Notes: generated from the letters alone by a model not told the origin. 64,000 nucleotides of DNA from Amphibalanus amphitrite (GCF_019059575.1 NW_024881995.1:1-64000); one strand, 5' to 3'; shown: positions 34,174 through 45,703, numbered from the stretch's first letter. Numbers and translations: made by a program.

Positions 34174-34177
34174 TTAA

Positions 34178-34300
34178 AATCGGGTACCAATCGCTGCGAC
34201 TTGTAACGGCACACACGCTCGTTTTTTCCGCGAGGCTCTAGCTCTATTAGAAGCGAAACGGCGTGCTGGGGTCGTATCAACCCTTCCGAAACCCATTTTG
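34178..34300. repeat. Dispersed repeat G, copy 2 right part
   Basis: GACCAATCGCTGC-type sequence matching 31859-31950. Confidence 0.65.
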
Positions 34301-34304
34301 TTTG

Positions 34305-34775
34305 CGGGAAAATGAGGAACTTTTAGAAAGAACACCTTTCTAATTTTTTGCATGTCGATTTGCAATGACATGAAGTTTATTTTGAAAAAATAAAAATGTG
34401 AAAAATTTTGGTCCCAAAAGTCATTAAAGGCAAATGAAAAAAGATTAGGGTTTTTGCTCAATAATGAAATTTTTTCTTTGGAATTTTTAAATAGTAATAT
34501 TAATTTTTGATTCATCGCAAGCTTAGTGTTGTTTACTTTTTGTTGGTTGCTTAACCCGTTCTTGAGTTATAGGCCATCAAACTCACCGTTACATACCGAA
34601 GTTAAAAAAAATGTAATGCAATATAACTCAAAAAGTTTTGATCTGAGAAGTCTGATATTTTGCCAGGCGTCTTTGGGGCCTATGATTACCCCTGGGACCG
34701 ATTTTCATTAAAATCTGAGAGATGAGGGTGACGGGCCTGGTACGATCTATCGTGGAATGCCCCAGTAGTTACGTA
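34305..34775. repeat. Dispersed repeat Q, copy 2 (inverted)
   Basis: Inverted relative to copy 1 at 28480-28965. AT-rich, non-coding. Confidence 0.6.
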
Positions 34776-34906
34776 GTATGTTTGTCACCCTGTTTCTTTA
34801 TGTCCATTTTTATAGTGGGCAAATCTCGACGACTAGGGGGGGGGGAATTCTGTTGAGTGCGAGGGCATTTGCCCCCCCCCCAGTTAACATGTTAAAATAG
34901 GCCCTG

Positions 34907-35357
34907 GTAACGACCTGCGTTACGGCTTGTGTTACGGTCTGTGTTACATAGGTACCCTGTTCTGGGCGGTCTCCACCTTGACCCTCTTAGCGTCCCAGAG
35001 TCGGTACTGGTAGAGGTGCGCGTTCTCTGCCGAGACGTCCCGCAGGTGAACGAGCAGGTTCTGTAGGCCGACCAGCGTCTCAGCTGGCACCTGAGAAGGT
35101 CAGGGGAGGGTAGGGGAGGTCAGTGGTGTACTGGTGTCTGACATAGACCAGCGGACAGGGGGGAGGGGAGAGGGAGAGGAGTCTGGTGGCGCAGAAGGAC
35201 CGTTCCGCGCTTGAAAGTGGACACATCTGAGGACCGTTCCGCGCGCGCTGACACTGCCTCTAGAACCGTTCTGCGAGCAGTCAGACATGCAGACCGGATT
35301 GATGTTTTGAAACTTTGACATAATAAACTTTAATTAATTCGACACAGGTAGCCTAAC
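34907..35357 (-). repeat. Inverted repeat unit 5', second part
   Basis: Continuation of unit 5' after the 15.3-kb insertion, starting with the duplicated GTAACGAC. Holds exon X 34956-35090. The intron start next to exon X has four extra bases compared with the other copies. Confidence 0.88.
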
Positions 35358-35727
35358 CGCATGTGTTTTTTATATCGCGGACAAAAAAGTGGAGATTGTC
35401 AGGGTTAAGCAGGGAGTCACCGATGTTAGATCCCTCACTGGGTCCTTTCATAGGTCACGGTCCTGACCCGAGATAGCTGAGCTGTGTCGCAGCCCTGACC
35501 TCAGACAGCTGAGCTGTGCACGCCGTCGGCTCGGCCGTCAGTCGCCACAGCCGCTGACGCCAGTGTCCAAACAGCTCCAAACAATATCCGGCCCTGTATA
35601 GCAGGATAAGCCATCAGAGGCGGGAGTGATCAATGGAGGGACGCGAAACACTAACGCCAAGGGGATGACAACTGCTGAGGAATAAAGAAACTACATGAGA
35701 TGATGTTTTTCGTACTCCAGCGTAGTA

Positions 35728-37775
35728 GGGGAGAGTGGGGCACATTCGTTTTCAGCAGTTTATGGGAACACGAGTGACTGCACGAGCTCAAGGTAAATTA
35801 TGGAAATATGTCTATCATTGCCGCCCTTCGTTCACCGTAGAAGACAACACTGTACCTGCTGTCATGCTTGATAAAAACGCAAATTTGTAATATTCGTGAG
35901 CTTTCCAAACTTTTCTCATATCATCCATTTTCGTGATCCTGACTCGGAAATGTGGTTCAGCTTTTCAAATTTGGGGGTGAAGAAGCCCACTCTATTCACA
36001 GAACTGCTGCAAACTTGTTTGTTGAAAAAGTGTCATTTTTTCAAAAAGAAATTTTGAAATATATTACTAATAACGTTGTGGGGCAGGTTCGTGTACGCAC
36101 TGCCTGGGGGCACATTCGTGCATATTTTTTTTTTAGTTTTTGCGATTTATGACTTTATCTGTAGGGGAAGCCGGGGGAAGCCCGGGCGCGGGGGAAGCCC
36201 GGCCACCCCGGTTCCGGCTAAATTATTCACAATAAAATGCTCAACTGTTTGTCCTTTCAGCGTGGCAGCTAAGGTAACGCCAGCAAACAAGTTAAGGCTA
36301 ACAAAAATTGCATATTGTTAAGGTGATAGCGCAAAAATGATATTTTAAGGGTTTTTAGCTAAAAAATGAGATATGTTGCACTGTTAATGTTATACCATAC
36401 AGTACTAATATTTATACGAATGTTATGTAAGGACCGTTTAAGTGTTTGTAGTGAGGGGTGACGAGGCAGGTTGGCTTAAGTATGACATTTTTTTCAAATA
36501 TCGCTGTTCTAAAGTAAAAATTAGCACATTGGAGTAACCCCGGGCGAGTGGCCAAGCTTACCCCCAACCGAGAGCAATGCCACTAAACCACTGTTTTCCA
36601 TGAGATAATAGGTACTGAGCAGGTTTGGTTTACACCTAGATCAAAGATAAATTTCGAAAATAAACATGTTATCATAGACAAAGCCAGTCATGTCACTTAA
36701 GGTCAACTAGGGTCGAACTACGTTTTTGCAGATAACGCGACAGAAAATGAAGCTAGAGCTTCAAAAATGGTGTCGTTGTGTTCTTCTTCATCAGCCGAGT
36801 CGAATGATATGCAATATGATGCATTAAGGTAAAAAGAAAAATAAATTTTAAGGAATTTTGAAATACACATTTTTTGTCAATTTTGCATCACGATTTTCAT
36901 CGACCTGTACTGTATATGTGGTAGACGCTAGCTAAAATACCAGTAGTGACATAAACTCTAAGATGTCCAGAGCTAATCAGTACCTTAATATTTCACTTTT
37001 TGTTAACATTTGGAAGACACATAATGGTTTCATCAACTCGTTGTAAAGCGCTGGGGAGGTGGCCGGCGTTACCCCATGCCGGGCTTACCCCAGAAAAATC
37101 AACACTTTTTTAAAACTCGATTTTTTCAACCTTATACTTATTCCACGAAGCCGAATTTTTGGGAAAACACGGCCAATGAACTTAGCTAGCTAACAGGATA
37201 TCAACATTTTATACAGCACGTATGGTATTTAATAAAAATGAAAAAGAGCTTACTATGCTGGGCTTCCCCCTGCTTCCCCTAGTAGGTTTCTCTAATGACG
37301 CTCCCCTGACTCAGTCTCGACTGCTTGCGACGTCGTGACGAGCAATTCACGCGAACTTGGCGAGGTCACGGAGGCCGGCAGTTGGCACATTCTTGTTGGC
37401 CAGTCCATTCTTTCTACATTTGTTGTGCAATGCATTCTTGTCGAAAGGAATCAAGTGAAATGACCCCCTGCCAATTTCCTTTGGTAAATTTCTGGTAATG
37501 CCCGGTAATTTCTCGAATTTTGCCGGGTGAACGGAAGTGCCCCATCTCTTGAACGAATGTGCCCCGTAGGTGGGGCAGTTTCGTGCAAATGTTCAGAGTT
37601 AATAAAAGTCATTTTTTCTAATGGAAGCAATAATTTTATAGGATAACTTTTAAAGAGGAAAACTATCTGCAATAGTTCCTTTCCATACTACAATCAACAA
37701 TTTTGCCATTGCACTAACCAAAGAACAGATATATGGGTTTATCCATTTTTTGCACGAATGTGCCCCACTCTCCCC
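35728..37775. mobile_element. Element B, TA-flanked, inside foldback A6
   Basis: 2048 bp with perfect 22-bp inverted ends starting GGGGAGAGTGGGGCACATTC and a duplicated TA (35726-35727, 37776-37777). The uninterrupted target is seen in A5 and A7. TA duplication suits Tc1/mariner-like or similar mechanisms; no transposase ORF. Contains element C. Confidence 0.85.
36164..37279. mobile_element. Element C, TA-flanked, inside element B
   Basis: 1116 bp. Ends GGGGAAGCCGGGGGAAGCCC and, inverted, GGGGAAGCAGGGGGAAGCCC, flanked by TA (36162-36163, 37280-37281). AT-rich interior with no ORF. The ends resemble element B in style (G-rich, GGGGA start), suggesting related families. Confidence 0.8.
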
Positions 37776-38899
37776 TACGAAAAACATCATCTCACGCTCT
37801 CAGTCCCAGCGGATAAAAACAACACCTAAGAAAGAAACTACATGCAGGTACACTGGGAACACGTCATGCTGGAGTTGACGTGTTCCCAGCCCGTCTTGTA
37901 CCATGCAGCCCGTTCCGGTGATCACTCCCGCCTCTGATGGCTTATCCTGCTATACAGGGCCGGATATTGTTTGGAGCTGTTTGGACACTGGCGTCAGCGA
38001 CTGTGGCGACTGACGGCCGAGCCGACGGCGTGCACAGCTCAGCTGTCTGAGGTCAGGGCTGCGACACAGCTCAGCTATCTCGGGTCAGGACCGTTACCCC
38101 CTATGAAAAGACCCAGAGAGGGATCTAACATCGGTGACTCCCTGCTTAACCCTAACAATCCCTACTTTTTTCTCCGCGCTATAAAAAACACATGCGAGTT
38201 ATAAAAAAAAAAAAACACATCCCTATCAACCAGTCCCAAACAGTGTACCAAATTTGAGCGCAATCGGCGTGGCAGTTCAGGGTTCAAGATATATGAGCAA
38301 CCCAAAATCGCTACTGCAGCAGAATAACGAACACTCTTGGCCCTTCACGTCGCACGTGTCACGACGCTCACCATGATACATCCGTTGTAGTCAATAACTC
38401 ACCAAGATACATCAGTTGTAGTCAATAACGATATGGAAGGGATAGGATTACGCGCAACAAAGAGTAACGCAGGTCAATCAGCCCAGCGGTTGCTGACTTA
38501 CAAGCCTATTAAAAACGTTACAGGAATACGCTTCGCTAGCTCAATCGTAATAGAGTAGAATCATTACATATATGCAATTGCTACTATTTCCTGGTTTTCT
38601 GTATAGGCCAAGGCTTGGTAACTGATAACTCTGCTGCCCTGTAATGGGTCCGGCCCGCTGTGGCGAGTGAAGACACTCGCCCTGACTGACTGGACCGCCA
38701 GCCGAGACGCTGCTGACTCTGGTGGTGAATGGTGAGCGGAAGAGGAGAAAGTTTACGCCAAAGCTGAAGCAACTCTACATTGCTGTACAGCTAATACGCT
38801 TTTCACCTGGTGGCCAGTAGAGGAACTAACAGTTAATACAACTGACCGTCAGAAGCACCCAACACACACCGTGCCGCTCCCAGTAACATACCAGGATGT

Positions 38900-39220
38900 G
38901 GTAAAGAGCAAGTAGCATACGAATATATTCAAGTAGCAATTACATATAAATACGCGGACCGGTTTCGTCTATGAAAGACTTCTTCAGCGCTTTTTCAAAA
39001 ACGTATAACAAAAAACTAGCACAGTGACAATCGTTTGAAATAAAATCGGATTCAGTTAGAAAATAATAAGCATTGCTGAGAAGGGCACCTACTACCTAAA
39101 AACACTCACAATCTATCATCATATTTCGGTGATTATGCTCCTCCACCAAACATCAACGTTCGATACATCAGTAAATGCCTAAAAGTTTAACATGTTTGAC
39201 GGTGTATAGAAATCTATTTC

Positions 39221-39292
<72 letters not shown>

Positions 39293-39639
39293 CAGCTTTT
39301 TGTAAAATCTTTGATGCTAAAAGTTGCTGCCGATTTTGCCCATTTTATGAACCCACCCTTCGTGTTAATCGTTTCGCTAGTGCTTATAAATGCCGCTTCG
39401 GCTGCTTTTCTAATACATTTTGAACTGCAGGAAGCTATTGCTTTTGCTCTCTCCCAGTTTGGCAGATGTCCCGTTTCGTCTGCCTGGGCCACAAAGGCGC
39501 TATACTCTCGGTAGTTGCAAAGATCTCTTTTGTGCTCTTTCAGTCTAGTATTTATCCCTCTCCCTGTCTCTCCATATGTTTTCTCGCACATCCCGCATGG
39601 TACCCTATAAACTACGCTATTATCTGACTTGACTTCGTT
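38900..39639 (-). mobile_element. Penelope-like retroelement fragment (GIY-YIG)
   Basis: 740-bp insertion with an 11-bp target duplication TACCAGGATGT (38889-38899, 39640-39650). The minus strand encodes a GIY-YIG endonuclease-type sequence (YRVPCGMCEKTYGETGRG, then NTRLKEHKRDL), as found C-terminal to the RT in Penelope-like elements; the RT is missing. The canonical GIY is altered to VYR/TYG here, and the frame ends near 39292. Confidence 0.82.
39224..39287. repeat. (CT)n microsatellite
   Basis: About 64 bp of uninterrupted CT inside the Penelope-like insertion. Confidence 0.95.
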
Positions 39640-39762
39640 TACCAGGATGTAGACCCAGTCGGGCAGCGCTCCGGCGTCCGGCAGCCGCAGCTGGTCCAGC
39701 AGTGACAGCAGCCGGCCGGCGCTGCCCTCCGGCGCCGTCCGACAGGCGTTCACGGCCACCAC
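39292..39762 (-). pseudogene. Chimeric ORF: exon Z fused to GIY-YIG domain
   Basis: 156-codon frame. The first ~41 residues are exon Z (frame-preserving GGG form, through DWVYILV) and run without a stop into the Penelope-like GIY-YIG sequence. The fusion exists only if the exon Z donor (now GTAAAC at the boundary) is not used. Start codon context is not meaningful because Z is an internal exon. Confidence 0.5.
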
Positions 39763-40308
39763 CCTGACGGACAGACGTTACACGGTCAGCAAAGAGACGC
39801 AACTCGGTCAGCGGACAGTGGCGTTGGGTCACCGGATGGCAGAGCATCGCCGCAGCACACAGACCAGACAGGACTGTGCCGACAACGCAACCCCGTTGGA
39901 GTAACATGACCCTAATATATGCACCGAAAATGCTCTGGTCTATCTCCATTATTTATAATAATAAAAAAATGAAAGAACAACTGAGATGAGGGAAAGGAGT
40001 GAGGCGTCTGTTAGGGTCCTCGTGCAATACGCCCGGTGCGGTGACTGACCTCTGCGCCGCTAGCTGGAGAGCTGGTTCACCCGGCTGACGACCTTCTGTA
40101 CCTCCTCGGCGGAGAGCGGGTGGCCGTTGGTGGCCCGCCGCAGCCCGTCCCGGTAGCCGGCCGCCCCATCCGGCGACACGCCCTGGGGAGTCATAGCATA
40201 ACACTCAGGCAGGTTCAGGTTTCAGTCCGACACACAGAACCGTCCGGCGACACGCCCTGGGGGCGACACATGGGCGCGCTCAGGGCTCAGGTACAGGTCT
40301 CGCGAGAT

Positions 40309-40503
40309 TAAGCGGTAGGTTTTGCACTTTTACATTTCCGGTTATATCTCAGAAACTAATCGATCTACGATGAAGCCATTTTACACGATCATGGCCGGCT
40401 TATTACCCAACAAGTCGATCGCATCTTCAACACTTAAAAGCTTAAGACGACGAAGATATAACCTGAAGTACACTAAATTTTCTAGGTGCAAAACCTACCG
40501 CTA
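40309..40503. mobile_element. MITE S, copy 6
   Basis: Copy in inverted unit 6'. Confidence 0.65.
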
Positions 40504-41783
40504 AAACCCGCGAGCCCTGTACCATGCAATTGCACAAGGGCGCCGGGTGCAGTGTCTGTGTCCCTGACTGACCTGCAGCGGTGACGCTGTCACAGAAAGC
40601 ACCTGTTCATTGCCCAATGGATCCAGCCCAGTTCCGGCCGGCCGAGTGCCCGCACGTACGCAGCCAGTGTTACGGTCTATGTTCGATCTATGTTACGGTC
40701 TGTGTTCAATCTATTTTACGCCCTGTGTAACGACCTGCATTACGGCTTGTGTTACGGTCTGTGTTACATACCCTGTTCTGGGCGGTCTCCACCTTGACCC
40801 TCTTAGCGTCCCAGAGTCGGTACTGGTAGACGTGCGCGTTCTCTGCCGAGACGTCCCGCAGGTGAACGAGCAGGTTCTGTAGGCCGACCAGCGTCTCAGC
40901 TGGCACCTGAGAAGGTCAGGGGAGGGTAGGGGAGGTCAGTGGTATACTGGTGTCTGACATAGACCAGCGGACAGGGGGAGGGGAGAGGGAGAGGAGTCTG
41001 GTGGCGCAGTAGGACCGTTCCGCGCTTGAAAGTGGACACATCTGAGGACCGTTCCGCGCGCGCTGACACTGCCTCTAGAACCGTTCTGCGAGCAGTCAGA
41101 CATGCAGACCGGATTGATGTTTTGAAACTTTGACATAATAAACTTTAATTAATGGGGATGTTCGCGCTAAGAGTTCCGAAAAGTCTCGCCAGGTGGCAGC
41201 ACGGTATGCTTTGGACACAACGCGCCGGCCGGGCGCCGCACACTGGGCCGATCGCCAGGTCTAGCACGACATGGGTAAAAAATCGAACTTTGTGGATGTG
41301 CAATGAAACCTATACCAATTTGTTCAAAAATGATCATACTACATTGCTGTGGTCTTTGTTTTCCAACACAATTGCTATTTCATGGCGAAAACTCAGCTTA
41401 ATCACGAACCTCGGAATCGTTTGGACCGAACTCGTCCCCCGCACTCTTCGACAACGTATCTTTGATCCACGAAAACAATCACAATTTAAGGAGGAATTCC
41501 ACATTTATATACATCAAACGATAGCTCCGGGTCTCCAAAACACACATAACCACATGAAAATGGCGAACTCTTACTTGGTTATGATGTATTGGCACCGCAA
41601 AGATTTAAAGACGAAAATATAATTTCACATAATTGATGTCACACACAAATAGACTTTTAAAAAAAGTACCGCAGAGTACCGCTTCGAAAATCTCGCTACA
41701 TGTCAATGATTCATTGCACTACAAGATCCAACAGTCATTATTTGCGACTTTTTGCGACTTTGGATGTAGCAGCCAAACATCAA

Positions 41784-42112
41784 CCCGCGCCGGACCGGTG
41801 CTCGGCGTGAAACACGCCGGGCCGGGAGGTGTTGATTGAACACTCCCCTTCTAACTCGGCTCTTGGGCCACATAGCGACACGTAGTAAGTGGCATTCGAA
41901 AGAGCGCCCGAAATCCCAGATGGGGTAGTTAGTCATTTCTAGGTCAGGTCAAAGGTCACGTCACCAGAGGTCATCAAAGGTAAAATGTTGCATATATCAA
42001 CATTTCTTGAAAACCGGCCCTTACCTCGGGGACCAATAGAGCTACATCGTCACGGAAAAGTGCATTCAATTGCTCTTTTAGCGGTCTTTCTGAAAAAGCC
42101 CTCAGATTTGGC
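41784..42112. mobile_element. piggyBac-like P2 fragment (P2c)
   Basis: Begins ACCCGCGCCGG with a subterminal GGGAGGTGTT/AACACTCCCC hairpin and shares the TTCGAAAGAGCG and AGGTCACGTCACCAGAGGTC parts of P2a and P2b. It is cut off at the TTAA where T5 begins. Confidence 0.65.
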
Positions 42113-42116
42113 TTAA

Positions 42117-42975
42117 CCCTCGCTCCTAGTGGTGATTTTCCAGCCGCGAACGTATAGAAGGGGTCCGTTGGACCCCCCCCCCCGCCGTTTCGCCCCTGAT
42201 CGAGCTAGAGCTTCGCGGAAAAGACGAGCGTGTTGCCCGTGACAAGAGGAAGCTGATGATACCCAATTGTAAGGTCCTAGGTCATCGGTTGACCTTCCAG
42301 GTCAGGTCAATGACCCAAAAGTCGGGAAAATCGGGACCTGCTAGAACGTCGTAAAGGGTGGCTGCTATGGGTTTTTTGGGTGCTGATCACGAATATAATG
42401 TTATTTACGATCATAGATGATGTCTTCATACATTTAGGCCAGGTCGGGTCAGGTCAGGTCAGGTCAACCAGTAAGGGTTTTGCCGGGTATTTGCAGTAGG
42501 TAGGTGGCAACCGCCTCTGACAGCTTTGTAACATGTTACGAAGGCACCAAAGCTACATAGTAAATGTTCAAATGGTTGCTAGATTCGAATTCAGCTCCCA
42601 AAACTAGCCTAGAAACATGTAAAACTCGAAAAAGTGAACCAAGATCATCAAAGGTCAATGACCTTACCTGACCTTCTGGTGACCTTGACACCCATCCTAA
42701 TGCATGGGAGCAACATAATATCCCATGTTTGAACGCTTTAAACCAAGAAAAGACTGCAAACCCGCGGCTAATGCGAGCCGACATACGCTGAATCGCGATT
42801 CCGGCCAAACATGGTGTCGAAAGAAGGTCACAGGTCAAAGATCATTAAGGTCAGGGTCATGAAATTTTCAGGTTAGCTGTAAAAGTAGTTATCGCGAGGG
42901 TGCTGAACGTTTCGTTGCGATCGGCCGCTTTTTACGCGAATTACTCGCGAAAAACCAAGGGTTCCGTTCGAAGAT
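42117..42975. mobile_element. piggyBac-like MITE T5, right end lost
   Basis: Starts after TTAA (42113-42116) with CCCTCGCTCCTAGTGG and follows the T family to GCGAAAAACCAAGGG, then departs without the right terminal repeat. Confidence 0.7.
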
Positions 42976-43210
42976 TCAGGCCCTGTCGCGCTAGAATGGC
43001 ATATCGGCCCACTGTGCGCCGGCCGGGCTGGGGATAACACTGCGGGCGGCGACGGCGGCCGACGCGCCGCGAACGGAAACTGCGTTTCATGTCTTTTTCA
43101 GGTTCATCATTTTGCTAAAATGAGTAGCTACAGTTGATTTCGATATTAGGAAGACAATGACGCGTGTGAAAGGCAAACTACTACATCGTCATTGAGCGGA
43201 AGGAAAGGTA
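42976..43210. other. Inverted relative of element E left end
   Basis: 42985-43030 (GCCCTGTCGCGCTAGA...CGGCCCACTGTGCGCCGGCC) is similar in inverse orientation to 41222-41275. This suggests a smaller element with inverted ends within E. No ORF. Confidence 0.4.
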
Positions 43211-44046
43211 GGGGAGAGTGGGGATAACTGGGACGCGGGAGAAGTGGGACCAAGGCCCTATATACCAGTGGGACACCTTCAATATCTTAGTGACCGATTG
43301 GACGAACAATTTTGTTTTTGCATATTTTCTCATGAATTTAGTCGGGGCACGTCACAGCCAAGCGGTTTCCTTTTCCGGTTGCCTGTCTCTGAGATATTGA
43401 GTTAGGGTCTAAAATGTGATTTTTGGGCATTTTACTCTAATTCAATTTGCCGCTTATTCAGCGATGTGAAATGTTCAGGCCGTTCACCTTTGGATATCAG
43501 TTATGTCATCTTAATTGTGCAGAAACACTTTTTTATGTATCTGTTATACTTTTTGTGTGGGAGAGCAGCTGAAATAAAAGTGACGACTTGGGGAGAGCTG
43601 GGACAACGTGCCTAAACCCTGTCCCAGTTCTCCCGCATGCAAATGCATGGGAATTTTTTCCAGGATACTCAGTGCTGTCAGTGTAATTCAAAAAAGATAA
43701 TCGAGGTGATTTCTTTAGGTGTCAACTTTAAAAACACCTTCTTCTTCGTGATGGGTCATCAAATTTTTAATGTATTCCATTTAAATCACATTTCTCGACC
43801 AGTCCCAGTTCTCCCCATCATCTGTCCCACTTCTCCTGGGTGTGTCCCAGTTCACCCCATTGTCAACCTTTCCTAAAATTTAAATTTGAGAAGTAACACG
43901 TGAACAAACACGCATAAAAACAGTAAAGAATGAAGAAGAAATAAACCGTTTACCAGTAAATGCAATCAATTTACTTAAATCTTAAATATTCTATTTTTTA
44001 CGATTTTTCAAAGTTGACGTCAAAATAATGTCCCACTTCTCCCCAG
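43211..44046. mobile_element. GGGGAGA-ended element related to B
   Basis: Starts GGGGAGAGTGGGGATAACTG after TA and ends in sequence whose complement is GGGGAGAAGTGGGACATT. Further inverted copies of the CCCAGTTCTCCCC motif lie inside (43620-43860). Ends are less perfect than in B and the right TA is missing. Confidence 0.5.
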
Positions 44047-44985
44047 TCTCCACCAAAAGCTACGGAGTACGAAAGATTCGATGTTATCACATATTTTAAC
44101 TTACACAGTTGAAATTAAAAACCTTATTACATTCAGACATATATTCACACGCATGAAACAACCGATTTACAGCACACATTCCATGACAAGAACGCATACC
44201 TACGGTCTTAAGTTGACCTCTAGCGCTCGTCACCGTCAGATAAGTCAATCACATGCCTGTAGTTTGTACAGACTATTGACTTAACTTCATCCGGCATGCG
44301 TTCATTCTGTAATGATGGGCAACGAATCACCGGCGATTTCTGCGTGGCTCTATATGACATCCTCGTCTGTTCCCCAGGTCAATTGGTTCGGTGACTTTCA
44401 AATTATAGCAGGCCCTTCCTCGGTCAGGCTTGATGGATCCACCGTCACTTTACGCGGTACTTTTAAGACAGACTGTACCTTCTACCAACACGACTGACTG
44501 ATTACAATCTGATGCGAAAGGGACAATATCTCGTCGGTCTATCAGTTAAAGTTTAATATTCAGCGACACAAGTGTGTAGGCTGCCTGGAAAACTTGCAAC
44601 AAACTAAGTAAACTAAGGTTGGCTTGTAATGGGCACAAACTTGTAATAAAGAGGTACTTAATTAACAAATCCACAATGTTCTGTTCAGGCAAGCAGCCTT
44701 CACATATGAAGCATTGCTATGACTACTCTTCTAGAGCTGATTGATAGCTTTTGAAGGAAGGAGCTGAGTGACTGAGCCCTACCATTCACCACTTATCACC
44801 TTCAACAATTGCTTAAGGCATGCAGTTCTCTATCACTGGAAAATATCTGACAATTTGCTGGCTCTCATTTGTGTATGATGCAACACGCTTTGCACCAGTG
44901 ATACTATGACACGAAATGTTGAACACTAGCATAGGTTGCAATGTAGATCCAAGGTGTCCCAGAAGCCAGAGCAAAAATTGACACC
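44047..44985. other. No feature recognised
   Basis: AT-rich DNA without recognisable coding, repeat or RNA structure. Confidence 0.4.
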
Positions 44986-45178
44986 TTAATCAACTTCATG
45001 ATTGTGGCAAAACTCCACTGCTTGACTACACAGAGCACCAACTGTTTGCTCCTCTAAACTTTCACCAAAGGAAGTGTTGCTGATGTCATGTAGCAGCAGT
45101 GACACTGGTAACTTCAAATCACAGGGTCTGGTAGCATCCATGCTCTTGAATCTGGATCTTATCAATGCAGCATTGCAC
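44986..45178 (-). CDS. Possible terminal exon of unidentified gene
   Basis: On the minus strand a pyrimidine-rich tract and CAG end at 45179, followed by a frame of 64 codons to TAA at 44986-44988 (reads CNAALIRSRFKSMDATR... ending CHNHEVD). Codon use is less repetitive than the surroundings. The phase (two bases needed from upstream) does not match the candidate exon at 45704-45848, so another exon would be needed. No family recognised. Confidence 0.25.
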
Positions 45179-45703
45179 CTGTGAATAAATGAAAAATGGC
45201 ATAAGACAGTAGGAAAAGATCTTGGCAAGTCATAATGAGATACATATGTTTAACATGCATGGATAAAAGGACATTATATACCGAAGCAATTAGCAAAACA
45301 TTGCAGTTTAAGCACAGCTGAAATCTGATATGATGAACTGGATACAGTGACATCATCAAGACCCATGAAGTTTACACAAAGTATTTGCAATTTTGAAATG
45401 CACTTTTATTGCAGTTACCTACACAAATATTCTAGAAGGTGAAAATTTATTTAAAAAACAGCAAAAACCTTGCCCGTATTTAGGTGCTAAAAAAGCTGAG
45501 TGAATATTCTAAAATGGTGTTCACTTCAGTGTAAATCAAAACTTACAGTAAAAAATTATTTACCTGATGAAATGAAGATATTATATCAATAATGAGTAGC
45601 TTTAGGTGGTGATGAGTTAAAAAAAAAAAACATTTTGCAGGAAAGGCTATCCGTTACTTCTGGATGATATACTGCAGTGCACAAGCTGTTCACCAACTCC
45701 TAC

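Larger units (their letters stand above)
19590..34906. mobile_element. 15.3-kb insertion with hAT-type ends
   Basis: Terminal inverted repeats CAGAGCCTATTTTAA (left) and CAGGGCCTATTTTAA (right, read inward), one mismatch in 15. The flanking 8-bp duplication GTAACGAC splits unit 5' exactly where other units are continuous. CAG-type ends with 8-bp duplications are characteristic of the hAT superfamily. No hAT transposase is visible. The interior is a mosaic of other elements (T1-T4, Bel/Pao, minisatellite, families G and Q). It is either one very large composite unit or a small hAT MITE inflated by later nested insertions. Confidence 0.75.
35358..38196. mobile_element. Foldback element A6, split by nested elements
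   Basis: Long-form copy whose central hairpin is interrupted at a TA by element B (35728-37775). Halves 35358-35727 and 37776-38196 match A5. Confidence 0.8.
18919..39763 (-). pseudogene. Gene 3' fragment Z-X-Y (- copy b), frame-preserving Z
   Basis: Reading leftwards: exon Z 39763-39643, X 35090-34956, Y 19041-18919. This Z is 121 bp with GGG instead of GGGG near its end, and it reads DWVYIL into the donor in phase 0, matching the phase of X and Y. It is the only copy in which all three exons form one open frame (about 125 codons plus TAG). Against function: the Z-X intron holds nested elements A6/B/C, a Penelope-like fragment abuts Z (donor now GTAAAC), and the X-Y intron contains a 15.3-kb insertion. 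No motif or transmembrane segment is recognised. Confidence 0.45.
38197..41153 (-). repeat. Inverted repeat unit 6'
   Basis: Inverted unit holding a Penelope-like fragment at the edge of exon Z (38900-39639), exon Z 39643-39763, exon Y 40060-40182, MITE S 40309-40503 and exon X 40772-40906. It is cut at 41153 by the 8.0-kb element and resumes for ~20 bp at 49190-49210 before foldback A7. Confidence 0.88.

Noticed and set aside
41152-41622. 156-codon + strand ORF at the left of element E
   Set aside because: It starts in the terminal repeat of the element and has no recognisable motif; chance ORF is more likely.
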